Assembly: GCF_028640845.1 (NCBI RefSeq)
Contig: NC_080539.1
Location: 364,685,016 to 364,749,015 of the forward strand
Direction of reading: 5' to 3'
Length of the DNA stretch: 64,000 nucleotides
Source: Ahaetulla prasina
Lineage: Eukaryota > Chordata > Lepidosauria > Squamata > Colubridae
Numbering within the stretch: the stretch's first letter is position 1; every line of letters begins with the position of its first letter. The notes beneath the pieces were generated by a model. The model saw only the letters and a program-made list of their open reading frames with translations. It was not told where the DNA came from and ran no database searches. This document shows positions 1 to 11,354 of this stretch, piece after piece. The position numbers and the translations under genes are program-made.

Positions 1-314
1 GAGACATCAGAGCAAAATTTCTCTTTTAATTCATCGCGCCTGAAGCCGTATTGGCTAGCGATTGAGAGTGATTGCAGCTGGCTTGAGAGGGAGACATCAG
101 AGCAAAAATTTCTCTCTTTTTTAATTCATCGCGCCTGAAGCCGAATTCGGCTAGCGATTTGAAGAGTCTGCAGCTGGCTTGTGGAGTCAACCATTGGAGT
201 GCAATTCTTCGACTCGCAAGTATACTTCCCATATTTCCGATGGTCTTAGGTGACCCCTGGCAAATCGTCATTCGACCTCCAACGGGGTCCCGACCCACAG
301 GTTGAGAACCGCTG
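1..314 (-). mobile_element. SPIN-like hAT element, cut by window edge
   Basis: The right end is the inverse complement of the start of the complete copy at 10081 (terminus CAGCGGTTCTCAACC, then GGGTCGGGACC and the CCTAAGACCATCGG segment). The interior repeats a unit of about 90 bp (start at 1 and again at 91). The base run after 314 (ACCTATAG) would be the 8-bp target duplication, with its partner outside the window. Confidence 0.8.
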
Positions 315-329
315 ACCTATAGGTTTATG

Positions 330-967
330 CAGTGATGGAATTCAGCTGGTTCTCACCTATTTGGGAGAACCAGTTGTTAACTTAGCAATTTGGAGAACCA
401 GTTGTTGGAAGAAATCTTACTTTGTTTTTTTTGTTTATTTACTTCCGCCTTCTAAGACTAGGCGCTTACAGTGTATAAGGCAATAGTCTCATTCTATTTG
501 TATATTTTACAAAGTCAACTTATTGCCCCCAACAATCTGGGTCCTCATTTTACCTACCTTATAAAGGATGGAAGGCTGAGTCAACCTTGGGCCGGGCTCG
601 AACCTGCAGTAATTGCAGGCTACTGTGTTCTTAATAACAGGCTTTTACCAGTGTGAGCTATCCGGCCCTTTGTTGTTGGAAGAAATCTTACTTTGTTTTT
701 TTCCCACTTTACAGGACTAATCCTTTAAGGGAAAGCAGGAAGGAAACATTCTGGTATTGTTTCTAGCCTATTTTTATTGCCCTGCTTACAGAAACTGCCT
801 CTCTAATTAACCCTTATTACATTGTAACAGCTAAGGTGAAGCACCCATTGACATGAGTGACGTTGAGTTGGCCACGCCCACATGGTCACATGACCAACAA
901 GCCACGCCTACCCAGCTGGTCATTAGGGTAGAGAACTGGTTGTTAAATTATTTGAATCCCACCACTG
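330..967. mobile_element. hAT-like MITE, CAGnGGTG family
   Basis: Inverted ends CAGTGATGGAATTC and GAATCCCACCACTG. Perfect 8-bp target duplication GGTTTATG at 322-329 and 968-975. A SINE is inserted inside. Non-coding. Confidence 0.8.
431..671 (-). mobile_element. tRNA-derived SINE (family A)
   Basis: The reverse complement has a tRNA-like head with B-box-like GGTTCGAGCC, the common body ending in the CCGCC..GGCGG hairpin (degraded here) and an A-rich tail. It is flanked by a direct repeat of about 29 bp starting GTTGTTGGAAGAAATC (401 and 672), consistent with LINE-driven insertion. Confidence 0.8.
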
Positions 968-1253
968 GGTTTATGTGAAGGCAGCCCAAGGTCCTATTAG
1001 TTTAGCCTGCAGTTAAATCTCGCTGCAATGAAATAATCAAAATACACCTGAGCACATCTTTGGCAGTGTAACATTTCAAGATTCACAACATTTGCTGTAC
1101 AGAGAGACAGGGAAGTCCTCTCCTCTTTTTTTCTTGAAAGGAAAAAAAAAAAAACAGAACAAAAGCAGATTCCATCTGGTACTAATTCAGAGCAGAAAAT
1201 TGGATCAGCCCCTCCTAAAACCAGCTAGTTAGAATGCACATTCCTCCATATAC

Positions 1254-1428
1254 CTGACAGTGTGGTCGGAGAGCCATCCAGCATCGCAGTTGTCGTAGCC
1301 ATCCTCAAAGGCCACCTCAAGATGAGCAGGAGAAGCAACGACAGCCGAGTTCTCTTCGCAGGCCTTCTGCGCCTCTGAGAAAGTCAAAGCGTAGCGGTTG
1401 CTAGCCGCTCGGTAGTGAAAAACCACAC
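1254..1428 (-). CDS. NCAN: Neurocan, first Link-module exon (partial gene)
   Basis: This exon encodes the first half of Link module 1 of the hyaluronan-binding G1 domain of a lectican, a secreted brain proteoglycan of perineuronal matrix. Read on the minus strand it begins GVVFHYRA (Gly codon split by a phase-1 acceptor, cctag at 1433-1429), carries RYALTF, two Link cysteines (KAC and DNC) and the signature [12 protein letters not shown], and ends at donor AG|GTATAT (1253 downward). The length of 175 bp equals that of the matching lectican exon as I recall it. [16 protein letters not shown] is closest to neurocan among the four lecticans (from memory; brevican and aggrecan differ more). The next exon (second half of Link 1) is not visible in 1-1253 and should lie left of the window. 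Confidence 0.92.
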
Positions 1429-1704
1429 CTAGGTAGGGTTGGAAAGTGAGAAGACAAGGAGATGTGAATTAGAGCAGAGCAGAGCAGAGCAGAGCAGAAC
1501 AGAACAGGAAGGGACCTTGGAGGTTTTCTAGTCCAGTCCTCTGCTCAAGCAGGAGAACCTATGCCATTTCAGATAAGTGACTGTCCAGTCTCTTCTTAAA
1601 AACCTCTAGTGATTGAGCATCCACAACTTCTGGGGGCAAGCTGTTCCACTGGTTAATTGTCCTCACTTGTTAGGAAGTTTCTCCCTAATTCCAGGTCTCT
1701 GATT

Positions 1705-2250
1705 CAGAGGTGGGTTTCAGCAGGTTCTGACTAGTTCTGGAGAACCGGTAGCAGAAATTTTGAGTAGTTCGGAGAACCGGTAGTAAAAATTCCAACTGGT
1801 CCTGCCCCCATCTATTCTCTGCCTCCCAAGTCCCAGATGATCGGGAGGAAATGGGGATTTTGCAGTAACCTTCCCCTGGATTGGGGAGGGAATGGAGATT
1901 TTTTTTATTTATTTGCATTTATATCCCGCCCTTCTCCGAAGACTCAGGGCGGCTTACATTATAGTCTTCATTCTATTTGTATATTTATATACAAAGTCAA
2001 CTTATTGCCCCCAACAATCTGGGTCCTCATTTTACCTACCTTATAAAGGATGGAAGGCTGAGTCAACTTTGGGCCTGGTGGGACTAGAACCTCCAGTAAT
2101 TGCAGGCAGCTGCTGTTAATTAGCAGTCTGAGCCACAGAGGCCCGTATCCTCTTATTTAAAGGATAAATATTTACAGTATCCTTTCCCTGCCATGCCCAC
2201 CAAGCCACATCCACAGAACCAGTAGTAAAAAATTTTCAAACCCACCACTG
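1705..2250. mobile_element. hAT-like MITE, CAGnGGTG family
   Basis: Ends CAGAGGTGGGTTTC and AAACCCACCACTG. Target duplication CTCTGATT (1697-1704) and CTTTGATT (2251-2258), one mismatch. It holds a SINE. Confidence 0.8.
1900..2144 (-). mobile_element. tRNA-derived SINE (family A)
   Basis: Reverse complement: GGGCCTCTGTGGCTCAG head, GCCTTCCATCCTTTATAAGG body, and tail GCCGCCCTGAGTCTTCGG followed by an A-rich run. Inserted in the MITE at 1705-2250. Confidence 0.85.
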
Positions 2251-2343
2251 CTTTGATTAGTTTCCAGCTGTTGTTTCTTGTCCTGCCCTCTGGTGCTTTG
2301 GAGAGTAATTTGACCTCCTCTTCTTTGTGGATAGAAGTATATA

Positions 2344-3239
2344 CCGTGTTTCCCCAAAAATAAGACCGGTCTCATGGGGGGTTTTTTTTGCCACCCCAAA
2401 AAATGTCCTCACTACTGAATGGAAAAAATGGATTGAATATAGGCAAAATAGATATCGGATTAAGAGATATGAGATTGCTTTTGAATGATTAGGATGTATT
2501 TATCTTTGATTTCTATGGGGGAAGTTAGGATTTGAGAAGAAGGGGAGGATTATAATTTGTGTTAGGAAAAATTTAGCGAATGATTGTTTTTTCTTTTGAA
2601 CTATACCTTGTGTTTGTTCTGGGAAGTCGGGGGGGGGGGGGTGGAGGGAAGGGGGAGGGGATGGAGTGTGGGAGGGGGGGGGGAAAGGGGGAAAAAATTT
2701 GTAAAAACTTTTTCAATTAAAAAAAAAATGTCCTCACTGACTCACCTTGCAGTGGTGGTGCAGTGGCGGCACCAACAGCCCTGCCCAGCAGAAGCCCACT
2801 GCTGGCCCACTTCTTCTGCGGCCATTTGTTACGATTTGCGTGCATCGTCCCCCCACAGCCTCGGTTTCACTGTCAGAGGCCTTCAGGAAAGGCCTCTGAC
2901 TGAAATGGCCTGAGCGGGAGGGCAGCGAGTGTCAATCTACAGCCCGTTTCTTGGCTGCAGAGGCCTTTCCAAGCAGCCGCAAAAGAAGTGGGCCAGCAAG
3001 GCAAGGAAGGTGTTGGGGCATACGAGGCCCGGCTGCAACTCTCCGAAGGTAAGTAGGGCAGCTCCACCACCTCCCATCCCCACCCTAGCTTGGTTTTTAC
3101 CCAAGCACCTTGCCTCATCCCGTGCACCCCGGAGTGGGCAGGGTCTTAACTAGGGCTTATTTTGGGGACAGGGGTTATATTGGACGCACATGTAAAAATC
3201 AAGCTAGGGTTTATTTTTTGGATAGGTCTTATTTTCGGA
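2344..3239. mobile_element. MITE with ACCGTGTTTCCCC ends
   Basis: Left end ACCGTGTTTCCCCAAAAATA. The right part repeats ACCTATCC-type reverse motifs (GGTCTTATTTTCGG). An L1 tail sits inside it. The superfamily cannot be fixed by eye. Confidence 0.55.
2414..2726 (+). mobile_element. L1 LINE 3' end, 5'-truncated
   Basis: 3' UTR-like sequence with a G-rich tract (2624-2700) and a terminal A-run. Flanked by direct repeats AATGTCCTCACT at 2402-2413 and 2727-2738. It matches the L1 body at 35857-36535 on the other strand. Confidence 0.7.
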
Positions 3240-3299
3240 GTCACATGGTGGATTCTAGACTCTAGATTGAGGATAGGGGCATATAGAAGGTCATTAGCA

Positions 3300-3365
3300 G
3301 GTAGTGCCAGTTTGGTAGGATGGTTAAAGGCACCAGACTAGAAACTGGGAGTTTTAGCCTAGACT
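3300..3365 (+). mobile_element. SINE head fragment
   Basis: GGTTAAAGGCACCAGACTAGA resembles the head of the SINE at 63100. No tail was found. Confidence 0.45.
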
Positions 3366-3576
3366 TGGGAACAACATCTGCTGGATTAATTTGGACCCAT
3401 GAGTCTCAGCTCAGCTTGCTAAGATAAATGCAGGGACTTTTCAAGCTGTTGCCAGGAGTAAAAAGAAAAAGACTTTTTAGTGCAAAAAAACCCACAAAAC
3501 AAAACCCCAAACAGATAGAGCAGCACTTAATCAATCTTGGCTGACAAAACAGATAGAGGGTGTCTAACTGTTCTTG

Positions 3577-3640
3577 GCTGATCTTTAAAGCTAAGTAGGG
3601 TCAACCGTGGTTAGTGCTTGGATGGGAAAGCGCCTGGCTG
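3577..3640 (+). pseudogene. 5S rRNA-derived fragment
   Basis: AGCTAAGTAGGGTCAACC and TGGTTAGTGCTTGGATGGGA match the A-box and C-box region of vertebrate 5S rRNA with several changes. The 5' half is missing or lost. It may be a 5S pseudogene or a 5S-headed SINE relic. Confidence 0.6.
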
Positions 3641-4197
3641 AATGGGAAATTAACCTCTTGGAAAAAGGCTAGGTCAAGCCACTTCTGGGCTGCAATTGTT
3701 GCTAAGATATTTGCGACGGAGGCAATCACACAACTCAAGGGCATCTTCTCCTCTTCTTTTAATAAAAAATATTGTGAAATACAACGTTTGATGATTGCTG
3801 TCTGAATTCTTTCCGAAGGAGCTCTTGCACACTGATTGAGCTCAGCACAACCTTCTCCCTCCTTCCTTTTTTCCTTTTGTGTCATGTGTCTTACTTAGAA
3901 AGCTCCGTAATAGAGGTTCTCAAATTATTGAACTTCATAAACCATCATGAAGTCCTTTAATTACCATACAAGGGAGGCTCAAAGTCTACGTGGAATCACA
4001 ACCAGATTGTTGTGGGTTGTTTTTTTTGTAGTCTTTCATTAACGCACACCTACGCACCCCTTTGATATAAAAGCAAGGGAGGAATGCGATTAAACCAATG
4101 GGAACGAACGCTAAGGCTGAATTGTTTCTCACGATGCCCTGTATCAAATTTGGAGGGAGGGGGGAGAGAGAGAGTAAATGACTAACCCAGGGGTGTC

Positions 4198-4868
4198 AAA
4201 CTCGATTTCATTGAGGGCCGCATCAGGGTTGTGTTTGACCTTGGAGGGGCCGGGGGGGGGGCATGGCCGGGGGGCGTGGCCACCTCGACGTCACTCATCA
4301 AGGATCTGTTTTCAGCCATGAGGGCCTCCTGCAGCTGCTCACAGCCGAAAACAGAGCCCAGGAGGGCCATGTGCAGCCCTCCCGGGCTCCGTTTTCACTG
4401 GCAGAGGACTGCAGGAGACCCTCACGGCCTAAAACAGAGCTCAGAAGGGCTACACGTGGCCTTCCCGAGCTCCATTTTCACTGGCAGAGGGCTGCAGGAG
4501 GCCCTCACGGCCTAAAACAGAGCCCAGGAGGGCCACACTTGGCCTTCCGGAGCTCCATTTTCACTGGCAGAGGGCTGCAGGAGGCCCTCACGGCCTAAAA
4601 CAGAGCCCAGGAGGGCCACACTTGGCCTTCCGGAGCTCCATTTTCACTGGCAGACGGCTGCAGAAGGCCATCACGGCCTAAAACAGAGCCCAGGAGGGCC
4701 ACACGTGGCCTTCCCGAGCTCCATTTTCACTGGCAGAGGGCTGCAGGAGGCCCTCACGGCCTAAAACAGAGCCCAGGAGGGCCACACGTGGCTTTCCCAA
4801 GCTCCATTTTCACTGGCAGAGGGCTGCAGGAGGCCCTCACAGCCAAAAACAGAGCCCGGGAAGGCCAC
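4198..4868. mobile_element. hAT-like MITE (CAGGGGTGTCAAACT family), incomplete
   Basis: Left end CAGGGGTGTCAAACTCGATT, as in the complete copy at 50979-51311. The right terminus is missing. Most of the element is an 83-bp tandem array. Confidence 0.65.
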
Positions 4869-4870
4869 AT
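4392..4870. repeat. 83-bp minisatellite, about 5.8 units
   Basis: The motif TTTTCACTGGCAGA recurs at 4392, 4475, 4558, 4641, 4724 and 4807, always 83 bp apart. Units differ by few bases. Confidence 0.95.
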
Positions 4871-4879
4871 GCATATTTA

Positions 4880-5096
4880 TGGACAGTTACAGTAAACTGG
4901 GATCATGCAACCCCCTTTCGCAACCTCCTGACAAGCCAAGTCAAGGGGGAAAGCCAGATTCACTTAACTGTGCCACTTCAACTGTGGCAAGAAAGGTCGT
5001 AAAATGGAGCAAAACTCACTTAACGAATGTCTCGCTTAGCAATATAAATTTTGGGCTCGATTGTGGTTGTAAATCGAGGACTACCTGTATAGGGCA
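4880..5096. mobile_element. Tc1/mariner-like MITE, right part
   Basis: GACAAGCCAAGTCAAGGGG, the body of the widespread family, then the end GGACTACCTGTA. The left half is missing. Confidence 0.6.
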
Positions 5097-5099
5097 TTA

Positions 5100-5640
5100 A
5101 TGCAATGCTTCCCAATTTTTCCCCTTTATTACTCAAAATTGCTCATCAGAAAGTTTTAAACTTCAAGGACCGATTGCAAGGCCTTTCCTTCAGCACCTCT
5201 GTAGCTTTGACTGGTTGCTGAATGAATGGTCGTAACTTGAGGACTACCTGTATTATAAAAACCCTATCACTGAATGAACTTTTATGTCATTTCAACAAAT
5301 TATCATTGGTAATTTCATCGATTTTCATCTTCATGGGAATCCTTTGGGGGGATTTTTGAATGTATTTTAGTACATGTGGCAAAATTAAATCAGTTTAAAT
5401 CGATTAAAAACACCTGCTGTGTTTGGGTAATGGCCTCCTGTGTTATTATCCAAAGAAAAAAAACTATTTTACTCAATTTTAGGTACTTTACCCAGGCATG
5501 GAAAGCAATGCATAATAGCATCTTGTCACGTAATCTTTGGTGATTATTTTGAAGTTTTGATCAGAGTTTAGAAGCATTTTTGCCTCCCTTCCATCAATCA
5601 CCAAATATTTCTCATCTCTTTCTGAGACATAAAAGCAGAC
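5100..5640. other. No gene seen
   Basis: AT-rich intronic sequence. One stray mariner-like end (CGTAACTTGAGGACTACC) lies at about 5230-5251. No exon, RNA or clear repeat otherwise. Confidence 0.5.
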
Positions 5641-5649
5641 ACCCGCCCA

Positions 5650-5864
5650 CTTACTCTCGCCTGACAATCAGGGGGCTGTGAGTTTGATGCTAGGTAGAGG
5701 TAGATATTTCTCTCTCTGGGCACACTGAGAATATATTTGCTGAACAACTCTCCGCGTTGGCAACAGGAAGGGCATCCAGCCAGTAAAACAGTCTGCTAGC
5801 TCCATTCAGTTGCCCAGACTCCACCCCGCAAGGGATTATGGGATCGTTAAATGACGACGACGAT
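5650..5864 (+). mobile_element. SINE-like element with GAC/GAT tail
   Basis: The tRNA-like start CTCGCCTGACAATCAGG is followed by GGAAGGGCATCCAGCC and a trinucleotide tail (ACGACGACGATGAT). The family was not identified. Confidence 0.45.
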
Positions 5865-5872
5865 GATATAAT

Positions 5873-6098
5873 CAGAGGTGGGTTTCACATAATTTTACCA
5901 CCGATCCGCCACGCGTGGAAAAGGTGAGTTTGCGCCTTCTGTGCATGCGCTTTGCTTGCACGCGGGGCTTGCTCCCATGTGCGTGGCTTAGAAAACATGG
6001 CTTAATAGGATGACATAGCGCTAGGGCAGGTGGGCAACCCACAGGTCGCCACTACTGGTTTGCCCGAACCAGTCCGAACTGACTGAATACCACCACTG
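5873..6098. mobile_element. hAT-like MITE, CAGnGGTG family
   Basis: Ends CAGAGGTGGGTTTC and AATACCACCACTG. Perfect 8-bp target duplication GATATAAT (5865-5872, 6099-6106). Confidence 0.85.
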
Positions 6099-6125
6099 GA
6101 TATAATGTACTATAATGGAGTCATT

Positions 6126-6128
<3 letters not shown>

Positions 6129-6199
<71 letters not shown>
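6129..6199. repeat. (GATA)n microsatellite
   Basis: About 17 uninterrupted GATA units, split from the array at 6735 by an LTR insertion. Confidence 0.98.
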
Positions 6200-6202
6200 T
6201 AG

Positions 6203-7248
<1,046 letters not shown>

Positions 7249-7265
7249 TCGATCCCTTTTCTTAC

Positions 7266-7667
7266 CTGTGACTTCCAGAGGGACCACGTCTTGCTCATCA
7301 TGAATCCCAGTGACAATCTCACATCGATAAAGTCCCGCATCGCTAGCCCGAGCGGACAAAAAAAGGAGGGTGGCGTTTTCTCGGTGGTGGGGGTATCCGG
7401 GCAAGGCGATTCTACCCTCGTAGCTTTTGGAGATCTTTACCACGTTATCCTTGGCTACCAGCACAGAGAGATCTTCTGGCTGTCCGGTGGCAGACTGTAC
7501 TTTGCTCCACTTGATACGGGGGGGATCAGAGAGTTCACTAGGGTTGGGGGCGGTGGAGCCTTGCAAGAGAAACAGGCAAGGCAGGGACACCGGTTCTGCC
7601 AGCCCGACCCGCACTGGCTGATGGCTGACTTTGTTGATATGGATCACCTTCCCATGATCCTGGGAAC
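7266..7667 (-). CDS. NCAN: Neurocan, Ig V-set exon (partial gene)
   Basis: Ig-like V-set domain at the N-terminus of the lectican G1 region, which together with the Link modules binds hyaluronan and link protein. The exon is 402 bp, phase 1 at both ends: acceptor cctag (7672-7668) and donor ACAG|GTAAG (7265 downward). Within its 134 codons are the canonical disulfide pair (Cys about 30 in SLPC; Cys about 115 in DAGLYRC), core Trp about 53 (RIKWSKV), the neurocan-like stretch VAKDNVV and an NAT glycosylation sequon near residue 97. It ends PLEVTG, which joins in phase to the Link exon at 1428. A 500-bp microsatellite starts about 17 nt inside the following intron. No stop codon or frameshift is seen. 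The signal-peptide exon upstream was not recognised. Confidence 0.95.
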
Positions 7668-7789
7668 CTAGGACAAAAGACGGCCATGAATTAGAGGAGA
7701 TGCATGCCCAGATCAAGGATAATTTCTACTTGCACGACTAACCTTCCAACCTGGTTAACACACAGCCCTTGCCATTTTCATATATAAGT

Positions 7790-8290
7790 AATCCTTGACT
7801 TATGACCATTCATTCAAAGACTGTTCAACGTTACAACAGCCCTGAAAAACGTGATTTATGACCGGCCCTCGAACTTATGATTATTTCAGATAGTCCTTGA
7901 CTTAGAACCATTCGTTTAGTGACCGTTCGAAGATACAGTGGTGACTTACGAACATTTTTCACCACTTATAACATCCCCATGGTTACATGATCAAAATTCA
8001 GATGCTTGGCTACTGGATCCTATTTATTTATTTATATTTATTTATAATTACATTTTTATATCGCACCATCTCCCGAAGGACTCAGGGCAGTGTACAGCCA
8101 ATATTAAAATACACATAACACTCTGATATAAATATAATAAATAAACAAAATTTATGACGGTTGCAGTCCTGGGGATATGTCATCACTTTTGCAATCTTCT
8201 GACAAGCAAAGTCAATGGTGAAGCCAGATTCATTTTATAATTGTGTTACTAACTTAGCAGCTGTAGTGATCCACTTTAACAACGGTGGCA
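7790..8290. mobile_element. Tc1/mariner-like MITE copies with LINE tail insert
   Basis: Two overlapping partial copies (GTCCTTGACTTATGACC, then AGTCCTTGACTTAGAACC). The second is interrupted at about 8025-8150 by a minus-strand LINE 3' end (CCCGAAGGACTCAGGGC). Confidence 0.55.
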
Positions 8291-8292
8291 AG

Positions 8293-9091
8293 AATAGAAT
8301 AGAATAGAATAGAATAGAATAGAATAGAATAGAATAGAATAGAATAGAATAGAATAGAATAGAATAGAATATAGAATATAGAATGAAATAGAATATGGAA
8401 TGGAATGGAGTGGAGTGGAGTGGAGTGGAGTAGAGTGGAATGAAATGGAGTAGCATAGCATAGCATAGCATAGCATAGCATAAAATAGAATATAGAATGA
8501 AATAGAATAGAATAGAAAGAATATAGAATGAAATAGAATATGGAATGGAGTGGAGTGGAGTGGAGTGGAGTGGAATGAAATGGAATAGCATAGCATAGCA
8601 TAGCATAAAATAGAATAGAACAGAATATAGAATGAAATAGAATATGGAATAGAATAGAATAGAATAGAATAGAATAGAATAGAATAGAATAGAATAGAAT
8701 AGAATAGAATAGAATGCAATGGAATGGAATGGAATAGAATATAGAATATAGAATATAGAATATAGAATGAAATAGAATATGGAATGGAATGGAATGGAGT
8801 GGAGTGGAGTAGAGTGGAATGAAATGGAATAGCATAGCATATCATAGCATAAAATAGAATATAAAATGAAATAGAATAGAATAGAAAGAATATAGAATGA
8901 AATAGAATATGGAATGGAGTGGAGTGGAGTGGAGTGGAGTGGAGTGGAATGAAATGGAATAGCATAGCATAGCATAAAATAGAATAGAACAGAATATAGA
9001 ATGAAATAGAATATGGAATAGAATAGAATAGAATAGAATAGAATAGAATAGAATAGAATAGAATAGAATAGAATAGAATAGAATAGAATAG
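8293..9091. repeat. (AATAG)n and variants, about 800 bp
   Basis: Blocks of AGAAT, GGAGT, AGCAT and ATATAGAAT pentamer variants. The block order repeats once at about 369 bp (ACAGAATATAG near 8620 and near 8989). It abuts the CR1 tail at 9085. FYSILFYS-type ORFs are artefacts. Confidence 0.95.
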
Positions 9092-9545
9092 GAAAACAGA
9101 GTTGGAAGGCACCTTGGAGGTCTTCTAGTCCAACCCCTGCTCAGGCAGAAAAATCCTATACTGTGATGGCGAACCTATGGCACGTGTGCCAGAGGTGGCA
9201 CACAGTGCCCTCTCTGTGGGCACATGGGCCATCGCCCCAATTCAGCTCTGCTGCACATGCGTGTGCACCTCCCGCTAGCCAGCTGGTCTTTGGGTCTCTG
9301 CCGTGCATGTGCAGGGGGCGGGGGATGTGTGGGGAGCACAATGCATTTTGGGGATGTGCTTGCTTGCTTTTGGCACTTGGTCCAGAAAAGGTTAGCCATC
9401 ACTGGCCTATACCATTTCTGACAAATGTTTGTCCAATGTCTTCTTAAAAACTTCCAGTGTTGGAGCATTCACAACTTTTGGAGGCAAGTTGTTCCACTGA
9501 TTAATTGTTCTAACTGTCAGGAAATTTCTCCTTAGTTCTAGGGTT
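9085..9545 (-). mobile_element. CR1 LINE 3' end, interrupted
   Basis: Reverse complement GGTGCCTTCCAACTCTG next to the AATAG tail, then the CR1 3' region up to 9545. The MITE at 9162-9404 splits it. Confidence 0.75.
9162..9404. mobile_element. hAT-like MITE (GTGATGGCGAACC family)
   Basis: Ends TGTGATGGCGAACC and AGCCATCACTG. Target duplication TCCTATAC (9154-9161) and GCCTATAC (9405-9412), one mismatch. Confidence 0.75.
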
Positions 9546-9549
9546 GCAT

Positions 9550-9800
9550 AATGAGGCAAAACTCACTTAACAGCTGTTTTACAGAAAATCTGAGCTGACC
9601 TGTGGTCTAGAACTACCTGTACAGCATCCCAGCAGTCACGTGATTGAAATTTGGCTGCTGGGCAACCAGCCAGATTTGCTTAACAACGTTGTGATTCGCT
9701 TAACAATCACCACAGAAAAGGTTGTAAAATCAGGCATGATGAGTCCCTTAAGGATCGCATCACTTAGTCTTGGATGTTCTGGTCCCAAGTTGAGTCAAGA
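9550..9800. mobile_element. Tc1/mariner-like MITE fragments
   Basis: Pieces of the CTTAACAAC / GTTGTAAAAT body and one GAACTACCTGTA end. Confidence 0.45.
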
Positions 9801-9867
9801 ACTACCCATAACTTGTTATTCCCTCCATAAACAAACCACTTTTATCAGATTGTACAACATGCTAAGA

Positions 9868-10022
9868 CAGGGATCTGCAGACTTGGCTCTTTTAAAGACT
9901 TGTGGACTCCAACTCCCAGAGTTCCTCAGCCAGCAAAGCTGGTTGAGCAAAGCAAAGCTGCCTGAGGAACTCTGGGAGTTGAAGTCCACAAGTCTTAAAA
10001 GAGCCAAGTTTGCAGAGCCATG
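9868..10022. mobile_element. Palindromic hAT-like MITE
   Basis: Long inverted repeat around CAGCCAGC/AGCTGG, containing GACTTGTGGACTCCAACTCC and its complement. Flanks TGCTAAGA (9860-9867) and CGCTAAGA (10023-10030). Confidence 0.75.
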
Positions 10023-10080
10023 CGCTAAGACAATGTGCTGAACCACACAGAAGAGAATTCACTTTTATCTTAGCCTAGCA

Positions 10081-10584
10081 CAGCGGTTCTCAACCTATGG
10101 GTCGGGACCCTGTTGGGGGTCGAATGACAATTTGCCAGGGGTCGCCTAAGACCATCGGAAATATGGGAAGTATACTTGCGAGTCGAAGAATTGCGCTCCA
10201 ATGGTTGATTCCACAAGCCAGCTGCAGGCTCTTCAAATCGCTAGACGAATTCGGCTTCAGGCGCAATGAATTAAAAAAGAGAAATCTTTCTTCTGATGTC
10301 TCCCTCTCAAGCCAGTTGCAATCACTCCCAATCGCTAGCCTAATCTGGCTTCAGGCGCAATAAACTTAATAGGGGAGGAGTCTCCGCTTTAATGCCTCTG
10401 TCCTCAAGGCAATTGCAAGCAGTTCAGATCGCTAGCCAATACGGCTTCAGGCGCGATAAATTCAAAACAAAAATAATTTTACAGTTGGGGTCACCACATC
10501 GTGGGGAATTGTATTAAAGGGGTCACCACATCGTGGGGAATTGTATTAAAGGGGTCGCAGCACTATAAAGGTTGAGAACCCCTG
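10081..10584 (+). mobile_element. SPIN-like non-autonomous hAT element, complete
   Basis: Starts CAGCGGTTCTCAACC and ends GGTTGAGAACCCCTG. It holds the SPIN-family landmarks GTCGCCTAAGACCATCGG near the left end and GGGGTCACCACATCGTGGGG near the right. Perfect 8-bp target duplication GCCTAGCA at 10073-10080 and 10585-10592. The interior carries about three diverged units ending CGGCTTCAGGCGC. Non-coding. The family name is recalled from published SPIN consensus features, not searched. Confidence 0.85.
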
Positions 10585-10592
10585 GCCTAGCA

Positions 10593-11199
10593 TGTTTTAT
10601 GAACCCAGGGAAAAATTTCCTGCCTTGAAAATCGGCTCAGGACCAGGCAGAAGTTTGAACACGATCTTTTTGCGCTTTCTACGGTAGTAGTTTTCAATTG
10701 GCGTCACTCCTCGGATAAGAAATGCTTATCAGTATTTCTTTTTTCCACCCTAAATTTAGTTAAAGACTTGAAATATGTACACATCAGGTCTCTCAACCCC
10801 TCCCCTGCAGCAGAACCTCTTCACCCTGATGAAAAAAACTGTTTTCCTCTCTCCAGATTGGTCTATGCTGAAATCAATAATCACTGCGCAGAGCCAGTTA
10901 TTTGCTCATCCATCGGATTGATTTTTCTCTGCAGCCAACTGGACCCAATTATAGCAAAAGGAGGCGAATGGGGAAGAAAGAGGAAGGGAAGGGAAACAGC
11001 TACTCTTAGGGACCCAACTGATGGGTGTCTATGGAGATTCTCTAGTAAGTAAGTAAGTAAGCTTATTACAGCCACAGGCCAGAACAAATAAGAAACACTC
11101 AGTAAATATTCAATTAAAAATTCAAGAGTAAAATAATACATATCAAATAAAATCTATGATAAAAACCAGTTATCTGTTATGTAAGCTGTTATGTTATTG
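10593..11199. other. No gene seen
   Basis: Non-repetitive-looking sequence to about 11040, then a short (AAGT)n and AT-rich sequence that may be an old LINE end. No exon supported. Confidence 0.4.
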
Positions 11200-11303
11200 A
11201 ATCAGTTTTTTATATAGTTTTTTAAATTTGTATTGTATGTACCGTTTTTATTGGCTGTGAACCGCCCTGAGTCCTTCGGGAGAAGGGCGGTATACAAATA
11301 TAA

Positions 11304-11354
<51 letters not shown>
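11200..11354 (+). mobile_element. L2-type LINE 3' end with (AAAT)n tail
   Basis: GAACCGCCCTGAGTCCTTCG, then GAAGGGCGGTATACAAAT and an AAAT-repeat tail. This is the 3' hairpin seen at the end of the LINE at 43950-44020. Confidence 0.75.

Larger units (their letters stand above)
1462..2340 (-). mobile_element. CR1 LINE 3' end, interrupted
   Basis: The reverse complement reads the CR1 3' region (AACTTCCTAACAAGTGAGG, then GGTCCCTTCC) with an AGAGC pentamer tail at about 1473-1509. It is split by the MITE at 1705-2250. Confidence 0.75.

Noticed and set aside
8235..9112. Long FYSILFYS/FHSTPLHS frames on the minus strand
   Set aside because: Pure translation of AATAG-type pentamers, open in several frames at once.
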